Source: Stentor coeruleus
Taxonomy: Eukaryota; Ciliophora; Heterotrichea; Heterotrichida; Stentoridae
Direction: 5' to 3'
DNA length: 64,000 nt
Assembly: GCA_001970955.1 (NCBI GenBank)
Contig: MPUH01000177.1
Span: forward strand, 25,621 to 89,620
This document shows, piece after piece, positions 47,901-58,700 of the stretch. The notes below the pieces were generated by a model. That model worked only from the letters and a program-made list of their open reading frames with translations. It was not told the origin of the DNA and ran no database searches. Positions within the stretch are counted from its first letter, which is position 1. Each line of letters starts with the position of its first letter. The position numbers and the translations under genes were made by a program.

Positions 47901-48779
47901 TCCTCTTTTATTAGTCTAAATATATAAAATAGTTCTGATATTTAAAAAGCATTAACTCTGATATTAAAACTTCGATTTTCATAGAGTCAAAGCTTTTTTT
48001 ATAATTTTTTTATTATTATCTATCTAAACAAGGGCTTAGTTTTTCCATATCTTTTTATAAAAATCTCTTGATAACAAATTTTACAATTATTAATCAAAAA
48101 GGTCAAGAGAACACTTTATAAGTATGGGCATACATGATTTTACTATAAAACATAGTCAAATTTCTTTTATCTATCATACAAAATATTCAATATATTTTTG
48201 GTACTTTACTCTAAGCAAATCCAATCAAGTATATTTTTATATTAAAATACCAACATCTCTATTGTTGCCTCTGCGTATTTTTTAATAATTTAACTACACC
48301 AATCTATATACAGTGTTAAAGTTTACTTTTTCTGATAGTGCATATGTGACTTGATACATTTATGATAGTGTGGACTTTCTTTAAAACTTAAAAAAAAAAT
48401 TATATTCACAGTTAGATTAAACTTAACCAAATAAGCTTGTTAGGATAAATAAAATACTTTTTGAATTATGAACACTGATTATTTTAAACAAATTCCCTTA
48501 TATTTGATTTTACAACATAAGGTAAACAAAACAAAAAATCAAAAGTTCTCACATCAAAAATCATAATCTAATATCAAAAAATAAAATTCCCACAACAATA
48601 GAATATATGAAAAGTCTAATAAGCTTTTATTTATTATTCAAAATCCTTATAAACTACTTCATTAGGTAAAAGTTGTAATAAACTATTCTAATTGTTTAGT
48701 AAATAAAAATATTATCTTTTTATTAGTTAATCAATCTTATCAAATTCAAATTGATCCATATATAAATACATATATATAA
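44911..48779. other. Gene-poor tract with decayed coding relics
   Basis: 3.9 kb without an intact gene, between MGC genes 1 and 2. Two relics stand out. At 45278-45403 (+) a 41-codon stop-free run reads like a coiled coil (KALQDKKLKLLTRFYENLSL). At about 46080-46265 (-) a frame with a membrane-like segment (YYWMSFFFAIIIIFGI) is followed, after one stop, by VNDDKQEEFLHAKDSEKLVK. Shorter protein-like runs occur near 46.5 and 46.98-47.05 kb (VEVEVVHENSKVKNFLTNN). All are broken by stops. No homologue is identified. Confidence 0.35.
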
Positions 48780-49016
48780 ATGGGTTGTGGAAAAACTATT
48801 CAAGGTGCAGTAAAAAAGTCAAGTAAAGTTAAAGAAACTGTAGAAGCATACAGTAATGATAGTTTTTCAAGGAATAGAATTCAGATATATAATATAATAA
48901 AAGCAAGGGAAGAAATAAACAAAATAAAAGTTATCAATGCTCCTATTTTAAACATATATTCGAATGCCTTATATAAAAAAAGGATTAGAAGCACATTACA
49001 TTCAGAAGCATATTAA
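48780..49016 (+). CDS. MGC-family small lipidated protein 2
   Basis: A 78-residue protein starting MGCGKTIQG (myristoylation Gly2, palmitoylation Cys3). The middle is Ser/Lys-rich. The shared C-terminal motif reads IKVINAPILNIYSNALYKKR, preceded by a basic/acidic helix (KAREEINK). Codons in the motif differ from copy 1 mostly at third positions, which suggests that the protein sequence rather than the DNA is conserved. It lies on the same strand as the other three copies, with long gene-free flanks. Confidence 0.72.
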   Translation: MGCGKTIQGAVKKSSKVKETVEAYSNDSFSRNRIQIYNIIKAREEINKIKVINAPILNIYSNALYKKRIRSTLHSEAY

Positions 49017-50845
49017 ATCAATATAGTTATCAATATTTAAGCTAAAATAATCAAATATAAATTTTTAAACAAATACTTATAAAGTTGTTTTTGTGTTACC
49101 AAAACTAATTTATGTATTTAAGCCTGTAAAGTCTAATAATTTTTTCTTACTTGAAATAGATATAGTTAAAAAAAATTCTTTTCATATTGGATTACTGATA
49201 GTTTGTACAGTATTTTATACTTATTAAAAGAACTTAATATCATGGTATTATACTTATTATAATTCTTCTAAATCTTATGCTATACATCTTATTATCATAT
49301 AAAACACTGTTGTCGGCTAGAGTAGTTTCTAAAGTTTCTTTGCTTCCAGAAAAAGTTTTAGATTGTCTTATAAAAATTTATAAAATACTTGAAAATGGGT
49401 TTAACAAACTAATATATGTATGTAAAAGAATTTTTAAGTTTAGAACATAAACATATAAATATTTTTAACTTGAATTGCTTTTTTGCTTATAAATTCATCA
49501 TTCTATTACTCTGCTCTTAAAATAATTGGATTTTCATAATATTTCATTAGAGCTTTTATTTGATTTATTCTGATTATTTAGAGTCAAAAGTTCTTATCAT
49601 TGTTACTTGCTACATGATGTTTATTATCAGTTTTACATTCCCATAATAGAATTTGAATACTTTAATTAAATTTTATCAACAAGATGACTATAAATTGATA
49701 TAAAAATATAAATAATTTTGAGTACGCTTCAGTATTAGGGCTTAATCAAATTCCCCTTATAGATTTCCAAATATTATTTTATATAAATTTGCCATTTATT
49801 TGATTTTTTATTGAAGCAAGGGATTTAAGATATTGTAATTATTTAATATAATCATTTTTGGCTGGGACCAAACATTAGAAATATAAAAGTTTATGAAAAT
49901 TATGCATAAGGTTTATGATAAATACAAAATCGCGTATTTTTAATATTGAAAATGCATACAAAACATATAAGTTTATGTTTTTTTGTCATGAATTATTTCT
50001 GATAACTAGGATTTTATATTTTAAAATCATAAAATTGTTGTCTAAAATATTTTTTCTTTAAATTTTTACCAGGATTCATTCCGATTTTGTATAAATTCTA
50101 TATGAAATTATTCTTAACTATGAAAATAATATTTTTATCTTAATTTTTATTTCTTTTGTCATAATTTCTAAACTATGTTAAGAATTTCTTAATCAAAATT
50201 ATTGGCATTATCGTCATGTAAAACTTCGACTTATAACAAAACTTTAAATTTATAAGATTTTCATATCTAACCTTATGGAAAAATTATTTTGGGAACTTTT
50301 AGAAAAGAACTAAATTTATCCCGAATTACAAATTTTTATTATTTGCATGTATTTAAAATAATTTTTTCTTTAGGATCAGAACTTTGAATCAGCATTTTGA
50401 TTTCGAGGCACGGGATATATGCAAAGATTTTTCCATACTAGAAAATATTCCCGAATAACCAACATATACACAACCTTTTATTTTTAGTAGTTCTTAATAA
50501 TATTTCTCTTCCACTTTATCTCATATAGAATCATCTATATACAAAATCCCAAACAGATCATCAATTTATAAAATTTGATATTAAAATTATCATACCATCC
50601 TAACACCGATTTTATTTTTATATTTTTCAAAATAATCCAAAAAACGTCTTAAAAAAAGTGTCATCACCCGAGTAAATTATCATCAAAAAAATATATACCT
50701 TCAAAGTTCATATGAATTTATAGCCTTCAAACCCTTTGAAATTGCTTTAATCTGTTGTGTCAGAAGATTTAAAAGTTTTTATTTTGAAAAGAATCTAGAA
50801 AAATTTGACATTAATTAAGATAATTTTTTGACTTTACATATAATT
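49017..50845. other. Gene-poor spacer
   Basis: 1.8 kb of very AT-rich DNA between MGC genes 2 and 3. No gene or extra copy of the shared motif was found. Confidence 0.45.
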
Positions 50846-51067
50846 ATGGGATCATGTGGATTTAAAGGCAGCTGTGGGAACTTAAGAAAGAAACAATTAT
50901 GTAAAAGGAAAGGGATTGAAGATGATGCGAAAGATAAACCCTTTGGGAATAGAGATTTAGACACAAATGCAATGGAAATAGTTAATTTTATAAAGATCAT
51001 AAGAGCACCAATATTGAACATTCAGATAAATCCTCTGTTTATACATAGGAGACTTAATTGTAATTAA
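50846..51067 (+). CDS. MGC-family small lipidated protein 3
   Basis: A 73-residue protein. ATG 50846 gives MGSCGFKGSCG; the frame is open upstream only without an ATG. Gly2 and Cys4/Cys10 fit dual lipidation, with the first Cys one residue later than in the other copies. The centre is strongly basic then acidic (RKKQLCKRKGIEDD). The C-terminus has the shared motif as IKIIRAPILNIQINPLFIHR, with Phe in the Tyr position. It is the most divergent of the four at the N-terminus. Confidence 0.72.
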   Translation: MGSCGFKGSCGNLRKKQLCKRKGIEDDAKDKPFGNRDLDTNAMEIVNFIKIIRAPILNIQINPLFIHRRLNCN

Positions 51068-51809
51068 ATGCGTATTGAAATAATTTCATAGTGTAATTGG
51101 GTAAGGTTAAAGTTAATTTACTTTTACCATTTATGTTTAAAAAGGATTAGAAAGTTAGCCAATGCTTATAAAAATTGTAATACGGACGCATATAAAGTTT
51201 TTGACTATAAGTCACAGCTTTTTCCTCAAAAAAAATTAATATATTTTGTCCTAATTATTAATCTTGCAAGTAACTATATTGAAATAAGAAATTAATTTAG
51301 CCTTATAAGATATATTGTGCATATGTATACTTTCTTTAAGTATAATTAGTTTTTTGATTAGTTTAAGTATATGGACTAGAATCTAGTCCAAATTGTCAAT
51401 TGCACTAAAGCTAGACATTTTATAATATAAAATTTTATTATCAGGAATAATCTAGAAAGACTTTACCGCTTTATCCTCGAAAATATTAGTTAATTTGTAT
51501 ATAAACAAGAAATGCTTGCATGAAAATCATAAAACACTTTGATATATATATTAATAGTATATTAGCAATAAAATGTTTTTAAATTAATATAAACAATCAA
51601 AGTATGCTAAATTTGTATTAAGGTAAAATAGGATAATTTCTAAATGTTGTTAGAGAGGAGAATTATGATTTGCCTATTAAAATTTGCTTTCTAAAAAACT
51701 GTATCTTTAGGTAGATTGAAAAAGTTTATTAGTATCCCGGCTATTTGGACATCTTATCTCATCTGATTGTAAAAATATATCAAATTTTTAATATATAAAA
51801 TAATAAAGT
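51068..51809. other. Gene-poor spacer
   Basis: AT-rich DNA between MGC genes 3 and 4; nothing recognisable. Confidence 0.45.
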
Positions 51810-52028
51810 ATGGGCTGTGTTGGGACAAAATCAATTAACTGCAGAAGAAATATTATAAGAAGATGCTATAGCGAGAATAACACTTCAGATAAGATAGCTA
51901 AAAAGAGACTACTTATGTACCAAATCAATTTAGAATATGAAACTATTAATGAAAGAAAAATAAAAAAAGCTCCTATATTGAATTTAGGAGCAAATGTTTT
52001 ATATAGAAACCGTATAATGCTAAATTAA
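51810..52028 (+). CDS. MGC-family small lipidated protein 4
   Basis: A 72-residue protein starting MGCVGTKSINC (Gly2, Cys3, Cys11). The middle is basic with a further Cys (IIRRCYSENN). The shared C-terminal motif reads RKIKKAPILNLGANVLYRNR, preceded by a helix (INLEYETINE). The length, lipidation head and motif position match the other copies. It is the last of the cluster; an unrelated 431-residue gene follows. Confidence 0.72.
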   Translation: MGCVGTKSINCRRNIIRRCYSENNTSDKIAKKRLLMYQINLEYETINERKIKKAPILNLGANVLYRNRIMLN

Positions 52029-52269
52029 TTTTCTAAATTGTTAAATCTATGATATGTTTTATGTATAAATTCTGTGTATGTTATTAGAAATTTAAACTCT
52101 TATCAGTTTTGTTACAAGTATGGAAGATTTTTAAATAAAACTAAAGCATTAAAGAGCTTAAAAAAATATCTACAGTCTTATAGTTCAATATTTTCATATG
52201 AAACAAAAACTTTATAGTTATTATGTAAATAATTGAATATAAATTTAAAAAGTTGCCTAGCGAATCGTA

Positions 52270-52454
52270 ATTTAAACAAAAAAAATTTTTACCTTCAGAC
52301 TATTTTTTATTACTTCAAACATAATCTTATTTAGATCATATTTACAATATAAAATTCTTAGNATTTAAACAAAAAAAATTTTTACCTTCAGACTATTTTT
52401 TATTACTTCAAACATAATCTTATTTAGATCATATTTACAATATAAAATTCTTAG
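52270..52454. repeat. Assembly artefact: 92-bp overlap duplicated across a single N
   Basis: Bases 52270-52361 and 52363-52454 are identical around the N at 52362. They are unmerged contig ends in non-coding DNA. The remainder of 52029-52533 shows no gene. Confidence 0.9.
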
Positions 52455-52533
52455 CAAGCATAACACTTAAAACACAAAAAGTATGATTATACCGAGCATA
52501 TTAAAAATATAAAATATACAGTCTATATAAAAT

Positions 52534-53829
52534 ATGAAAATATCTTTTTCTCAAGCTCGGAATGGTAGCGATAAAAGTCTTATAAATAAGCCTGAAGCTA
52601 AACGTATCCAGCCTCTTTTCAAAAAAAAGTTTTCGCCAATGCAAATCCAGCTTACATCCAGTAATAGTATGAACTCCGAGCCTAAACCTTTCCACCATGA
52701 TTTCGACATCAAAGGTTCTGAATATAAATCACTATATAATGAAAAGCTTGAAATCATTAGAGACCTTATAACTTACACATCAAAATATGAAAATACATAC
52801 TCAACCAGAGCTAGGCTTCACAAAATCCTAAGTCTGGGAAAAGACCTTGAAAATCTTATTAAATCAAGCACTGAGCAGATAAACACTGAGATCAAATTCC
52901 AAAAAAAACTCATAAGCAACCTTGAAGATGTAAAAAATATCGGCATAACCGAAAAAGGTGATAAAGACAAAATCCCCGATGATGACGAAGACACAGTAAA
53001 AATCTGTGTTAATGTTTCAGGAGTATATTGCATAAGTTTTATAACCTATGATAGAAGTATGAGACATTTCGATATAGACTTATACGGAGAAAACGATGCA
53101 AATTACTACAGTTATCATTTAAACTCATTAATCAAAGATACAATAGAAAACCTTCCTACAAGGCTTACTGATTGTATTTTAAACAATATGTATTTTTGCA
53201 CATATCAAGATAGAATGGTTCTTAGATTTCGTTCAGGTCCAATAAATGAAGAATATATCGTTGTGTCTATAAAAGGTCATACTGAAGAAATATGTGTATG
53301 CTTAAAAGAACTTCCTTCAACATTTGAGTTGTGTCTTAAAAACAAAAGTCTGGCGATTAATAAAAGTGATTTGAAAATAAAGTCAATAGATGAACTGAAA
53401 ACATCAGGTAAAAGACATATGGTTAAGAGTATTATTGAAGAAAAGCTATGTTTTATTCATGGAGAATTACATTGGGAACTTTCTGAATGGGAAGTGTCGA
53501 AAAAACTCAAGAAAAAAAATACGGCTAATGAAATCAAAGCAAGTATTACTAAACAGAAAGACTTTTTAGATGATTATGAAATGGTTGTAACGAGTGGAAC
53601 TGTTGTGGTGATGAATACTAAACTGAAAATTGATCTTATTTTTAACACAATCCTACAGAAAACTAGGATTTTGGTGAATTATAATAATCAAAGTGTGAAA
53701 ATTATCGAAGAAGATTTTGTTAATGAGTTTAAGTTACTCAAAAGGCTTCAAAAAGTGTCGATTTGCTCAGTAACCATGATCAAATCATTAGAGTTTCTAA
53801 GGTTTCTCAAAATGGTACTATTTAATTAA
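52534..53829 (+). CDS. Unrecognised 431-residue protein
   Basis: The start is ATG 52534. The first 55 residues are basic and low-complexity, a coiled coil spans about 70-130, and an acidic hinge (DKIPDDDEDTVK) leads into about 280 residues that look folded, with alternating strands and helices (VKICVNVSGVYCISFITYD, HFDIDLYGEND, MVLRFRSGPINEEYIVVSI). No catalytic or binding motif is recognisable. The C-terminal helix is Leu/Lys-rich. Codon use fits the neighbourhood. Function unknown. Confidence 0.7.
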   Translation: MKISFSQARNGSDKSLINKPEAKRIQPLFKKKFSPMQIQLTSSNSMNSEPKPFHHDFDIKGSEYKSLYNEKLEIIRDLITYTSKYENTYSTRARLHKILSLGKDLENLIKSSTEQINTEIKFQKKLISNLEDVKNIGITEKGDKDKIPDDDEDTVKICVNVSGVYCISFITYDRSMRHFDIDLYGENDANYYSYHLNSLIKDTIENLPTRLTDCILNNMYFCTYQDRMVLRFRSGPINEEYIVVSIKGHTEEICVCLKELPSTFELCLKNKSLAINKSDLKIKSIDELKTSGKRHMVKSIIEEKLCFIHGELHWELSEWEVSKKLKKKNTANEIKASITKQKDFLDDYEMVVTSGTVVVMNTKLKIDLIFNTILQKTRILVNYNNQSVKIIEEDFVNEFKLLKRLQKVSICSVTMIKSLEFLRFLKMVLFN

Positions 53830-53901
53830 CTAAATCTAGAAAAAAAAATAAAACCATTATAAAACTAAAAATAATCATCAAAGCTTTTAATATAATANTA
53901 A

Positions 53902-54624
53902 TCAAGCTGTTGTAGCTACCACAATTCCTATCAAAGCTCCAACTACACATAACACTATTATAAAAATCCACATAGCTTTTTTCTTAGCACTTCTCTGATA
54001 TGTATTAGCACTTTCTAATTCAACATTAGCTCTTGATGTCTCTTTTACCGCCGTATCAACATTTTTTTCTGATTCATCCAGCATTTCGCCTTGTTGTTCA
54101 ACTAATGTAGCCACTTCTTTAAATAAACTATTTACTTCAACAAAATCTTTATGCAAATTCTGTATATTCTCCTGACGCTCTTGTAATAAATCTGAACTTA
54201 TTTCGGTAGAATCTTTAAAAGAAATACTTTCCCTTTCGACAAATTCTGGGCCGATATCATTACCTTCATCATCATCACGAGGATTTTCATATGGACTATA
54301 ACTATCAAATGTTTTTTCTAAATCTTTGTATTGATTTAAAAGTCCTTCAGCTGTTTTTTTTAAAGAGTTGAACATCTGTTTTTCATTTGATTGGACTTGG
54401 AGCTTTAGTAAGGCTCTGATGTAGTTGCCAAGGTTTATGAGCTCATCTTGTTTGAGGATGGAGTTTTTTTGGTTTTCTTTTGTAGCTTTTGATGTGGCTT
54501 CGGAGTGTAGTTTTTTAAGCTCTTTGAGTTTTTGTTCGAATTCTTTGAGCTTTTCTGATAAGTCTTTGATGGTTTTTGACTGACTTTTTGAAGAATCTGA
54601 AGGGAGTTTGGAGTAGGCACTCAT
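53902..54624 (-). CDS. Syntaxin-type Qa-SNARE, endosomal class
   Basis: A 240-residue tail-anchored SNARE. An N-terminal helical bundle (about 15-110) precedes an acidic linker (NPRDDDEGNDIGPEF). The SNARE helix spans about 145-205 (LLQERQENIQNLHKDFVEVNSLF, then EQQGEMLDESEKNVD), with the central ionic-layer Gln at the expected place in LVEQQGEMLD. A C-terminal membrane anchor follows (MWIFIIVLCVVGALIGIVV). The layout resembles syntaxin 7/12 or Pep12, which serve endosome and vacuole fusion. The stop is TGA, at the natural family length, which supports TGA as a stop in this organism. An N at 53898 lies just beyond the stop. Confidence 0.9.
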   Translation of the reverse strand: MSAYSKLPSDSSKSQSKTIKDLSEKLKEFEQKLKELKKLHSEATSKATKENQKNSILKQDELINLGNYIRALLKLQVQSNEKQMFNSLKKTAEGLLNQYKDLEKTFDSYSPYENPRDDDEGNDIGPEFVERESISFKDSTEISSDLLQERQENIQNLHKDFVEVNSLFKEVATLVEQQGEMLDESEKNVDTAVKETSRANVELESANTYQRSAKKKAMWIFIIVLCVVGALIGIVVATTA

Positions 54625-54659
54625 TTTTACTACAACTTTAGTAATTAGAAGAAAGATTT

Positions 54660-54923
54660 TTAGGTATTTGTGGAAATTTGAGGGGCGGGGTCATCGTTTT
54701 CTTCGGTTTTAGGCTTTTTGTAGGGCTTCCCGGATTTTTTCTGCAATTCAGCTATTTTTTCGTCCATGAATGAGATCTCGCGTTTGAGGAGTTTGATAGA
54801 TTTCATTGAAATGTCGTATTGAGATGAGAGTTTCAGGTGTTCCTATGTGTGGATTACGTTTTGCAGAGCTTTAAATTTGCGTTTGAGTCCTTTGTACTTT
54901 TCTTTATAAGATGATGCTTCCAT
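54660..54923 (-). CDS. INO80 complex subunit E-like small protein (one intron)
   Basis: An 82-residue protein found by removing the 15-nt intron 54843-54857 (minus strand GTAATCCACACATAG), which otherwise places TAG in frame. YKEKYKGLKRKFKALQNEH, followed by a second helix (LKREISFMDEKIAEL), matches the helical core of INO80E (YK.KYR.LKRKLK.L..E, then a Lx..FLxDRL helix). INO80E is an accessory subunit of the INO80 chromatin remodeller. The tail is Lys/Pro-rich. It lies 35 bp upstream of the syntaxin start on the same strand. The core is short, so the assignment is moderate. Confidence 0.65.
54843..54857 (-). other. 15-nt intron
   Basis: On the minus strand GTAATCCACACATAG, A at position 10. 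Splicing restores the frame of the INO80E-like gene. Confidence 0.85.
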
Positions 54924-55748
54924 TTATATGTAAAAAAGAAAAGTTGTTGTTTTTTTGAAACAAGGATATACTATGAAAATTTTATTAGTATAGTTTAATT
55001 ATTATGTTTTTTAAAGGTAGATACTTTTGCGATCAATTTACTCATACTAATTTGAAATATATCAACTAACTGTAATCATTACAGGATTATTCTTAATCAT
55101 CATATATATTTATATTACAATAAGCTATAAAAATACTAGCAACTAAAGTAGATAAATCATCTAAAATTCTTTAATAATTCAATCTTCAGTTGATGGTTTG
55201 AAAATTCCATTAGTAAAGTTATTTTGAAAACTTTGGTTACAGCAATAATTTTTTCGTAAAATACAATTTAAATCATGTATGCTATTGATATCAATATGAA
55301 GCTTTGGAAATCAAAAAAAGTTAGAAATAGAGTTTAAATAATTATTTATAAAAATTATACACAACTAAATGATAAAATATTATATGAAAATCCAGGAATT
55401 TTAAATAATTCAAAGGCAAATTGTAGCAGAAAGTTAATTAGGATAATTTATTGTAGTTAAAAGTTTGATAATAGAATAGGGAATTCTTTTAGAATCAAGT
55501 CTATTTAGGATTGAGAAAAATGTAAAAAACTGTGAATTTTTGTTTTGCATGCTATATAAAATTATATTCTTTATTTAGTTAGTTATAATAGAAAAAGCTT
55601 AGTATCTCGTTATGCTTTTCAATATATTAAACAGTTATACTTATATATATAAAGAATGCTATTTGATTTTTAAAACTTCCTATTGTAGGAAAACTTAATA
55701 CTTAGCACGATTTTATTAGTTTCCAGATTAGATAAAAAAATATATAAA
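54924..55748. other. Divergent intergenic region, non-coding
   Basis: AT-rich DNA between the INO80E-like and giant surface-protein starts. Nothing recognisable. Confidence 0.5.
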
Positions 55749-58700
55749 ATGATTTTTAAGCAAATGTTCTTGTTGAATTTATTCTCTCTAATCCAAAGCA
55801 CAAATCTAATCAAAAACTTCAATGACATCCTTATTCCACCAAACACATCAATGGAATTGTGCTATTTGGACTATTTTGAAGGGACTCAGCTAAGTTTTTA
55901 TTCCAAAAATTCTGATCAAAATACTTCAGATATATCCACCCCTAAACTAAGTAAATCTTACAACAATTACAAAATGCACTTACCCAAAAGCATAATATTT
56001 AGAGAAATGGCGACTTTTACAGATTATTCATATTCATTTACTTATTACTTTTCTTATAACCAAATTATATGCTTTAAATACAATGCAAATACCCAGAAAA
56101 TAGAGCAAAAATGGACCTGGGAACTAAACAACCCTAACAATAACATTATTATTTCAGCAATATCTATTATAAATATCAATAAACAGAAAGATATAAACAA
56201 TAATAAAAATGCTGAATTAAAATCCGATTTTCAGTCTGAAATATTAGATTTTGATAAAAAAAATATTAGCCAAATTATTAAATACTCATCTAACGAAAAT
56301 ATACTTTTAGTTCATGCGTTAAAATACTCAAATGAGTCTGAATTTCAAGCAAACGTTTTTTATTTTACTGATGATATTAAATCATTGACCAAGCCAATAT
56401 TTTACAATGTTTCTTTTGATTATTTATCAGATGTTACTAATTTATCGTTATATCAATACTTTTCTAATGAAATTATCAGTTTTGGAGGATGTGTAAATGA
56501 TAAGGCTTATGATTTTATCTATAATTTGTCAAACCCCCAAAACCCAATTTTCATACAAAAAATAGATGAAAACACTTGTATGAGTTCAACGACTAATTTT
56601 TCAAGTTTCCCATTAGAAAATATTGTTTTAAAATTAGAGAATTCATCTTATCAGCTTATAGTCCTTGATAGAGTTTATGGACTTAAGTCTTATATTATGA
56701 CAAGCAAATGTTTTGAAATTGGTTTTTATCTAGATATGAGTCTTTATGGAGAATTACTAGGGTTAAAGTATTATTTTGATTCTGCAAATATGCGAAATTT
56801 AGTTTTTGTAAAAACAATCTATGGAGTTTTTGCTGTAAAAACTGATTATATGAGCGAGATTGCCCATTATACAAATATCAACAGCCAGGGATCACAAAAT
56901 TTTGTATCAGGGGTTTATTTGTATAATGATTTTATATATTTAACTTTTATTGAAAGCTCATCAAGAGTTTCTATTGGCATAATTAACTTAAAATACCCTA
57001 CATCAACTATAGACTATATAGTTTTCAATGATACTGATTTAAATATTAATGGACAATGGGAATTTTTACCTGGTGCAATGAATTTAATGTATATGAGAAT
57101 TGATTATAATGAAATCAAAACTGTAACTCTTAATCCTACATTGCCGAAATTATTAGTAAAATCTTCAAAGACTAATTCAATTTATAACATAACAGCTGTC
57201 GATATGTATAATAACCCCATGACAAATATTTTATATATTAATATTACAAAACCTAATATGTATGAAATTGTTTTAACTGAAAATGGATCACCATATACAA
57301 AACCACCTACTATTATTAGTGATCTTTTAATTTCAGATGGGATTATTGATGTTCCTACTTATATGTTTTCTGGTTGGAATTTAACTTGTGGACTTAAAGA
57401 TAATACAACTGGAAATAAATTTATAAACATTTCTGATAAAACTACTGAAAAAATTGTATTATATAAAAAATTTAGCTATGGTAAAAATACTCAAGTTTAT
57501 TTATTAGAAAATTATGTTGCTGTTGTAAGACCAGAAAATTTCACACTTTATAATTTTGAAGATGAGACATCATTAGAATTTAATGTGCCAAATGTTATTG
57601 GAATTAGGTCAGTTGTATGTGAATCACAACAGGTGTTTTATGTTATCAGTATAGAAAATCATTCATGCATAAGCTTTCTGATTTACAAAAATATTAATAT
57701 CTCTATAGAAACATACAATATAGAATGTAATTTTATTGAAGTTAGCAACAGTTTCTTAATAATATCAAGTTATAAAAATTTCATAGTATACAGTTTAAAA
57801 AACAAAACTTCCCCAGAATTCCTTTCAGAAGATTACCTTTCCTCAGTATTTCAAGATGAAATTAATTATCTTTCAATGTCAACTCTTAGTAATTCAAACA
57901 CCCTTTTATATATTGGACTATCTAATCGAATAATAGTCTTAAACCTTAATACCTTAAACAATGAAGATTTAACAATGCAATATACTAATATCACTAATAA
58001 AATGGACTATGAAACATTTACATCAACTTATAAAGGAATTTATATAGCTACTGATAAGAAAATTTTAGTATATGATAATTATTTTGCTAATATTATAGCA
58101 TCTTTAGATATCAATGCAATAAATCTTTTTAGCTTTAACGATTATGTTATTGGAGTTAATCATAGTTCAGTATTTATTTTTGATACAAAAACTAGCTATT
58201 TTATGAATTCTATGATTTTTGCTAATGAGACAAGTGGAATTGTTTTAGGAATGCTATATGGGAAAAGTGGATGTCCTTATTTAGCAATATCAAGGAATCA
58301 GATAATAAATTTTTATAAATTCAACTATTTTTTCGGAGAAAAATTATATCAAGATAAGGTAACTTTAAAAGCTGATGTTTTAATTAATGAATTTACAGAG
58401 AATAGTATTCAATTATTAAACATAAACATATCTTGTAAAAACAGTATGTTTACAGAAACAACTATCATCCCAATAGTTATAATTACTTATGGTACTTCGA
58501 TATTTAAAAAGACTTTTTTTAATAATCTAACAAATGAATACGATATCGAAGTTTCATATGAAATCCTTGATTATTTTATTGGGTTTGACTTACAAGCTGA
58601 ATTGATTATAAACAATCAAAGTGTATCTAATAATGAAAATCTCCCAGCATATATAACCCCATCACTTATAAATAGTGCAAATTATCCAATAAATGAACAA

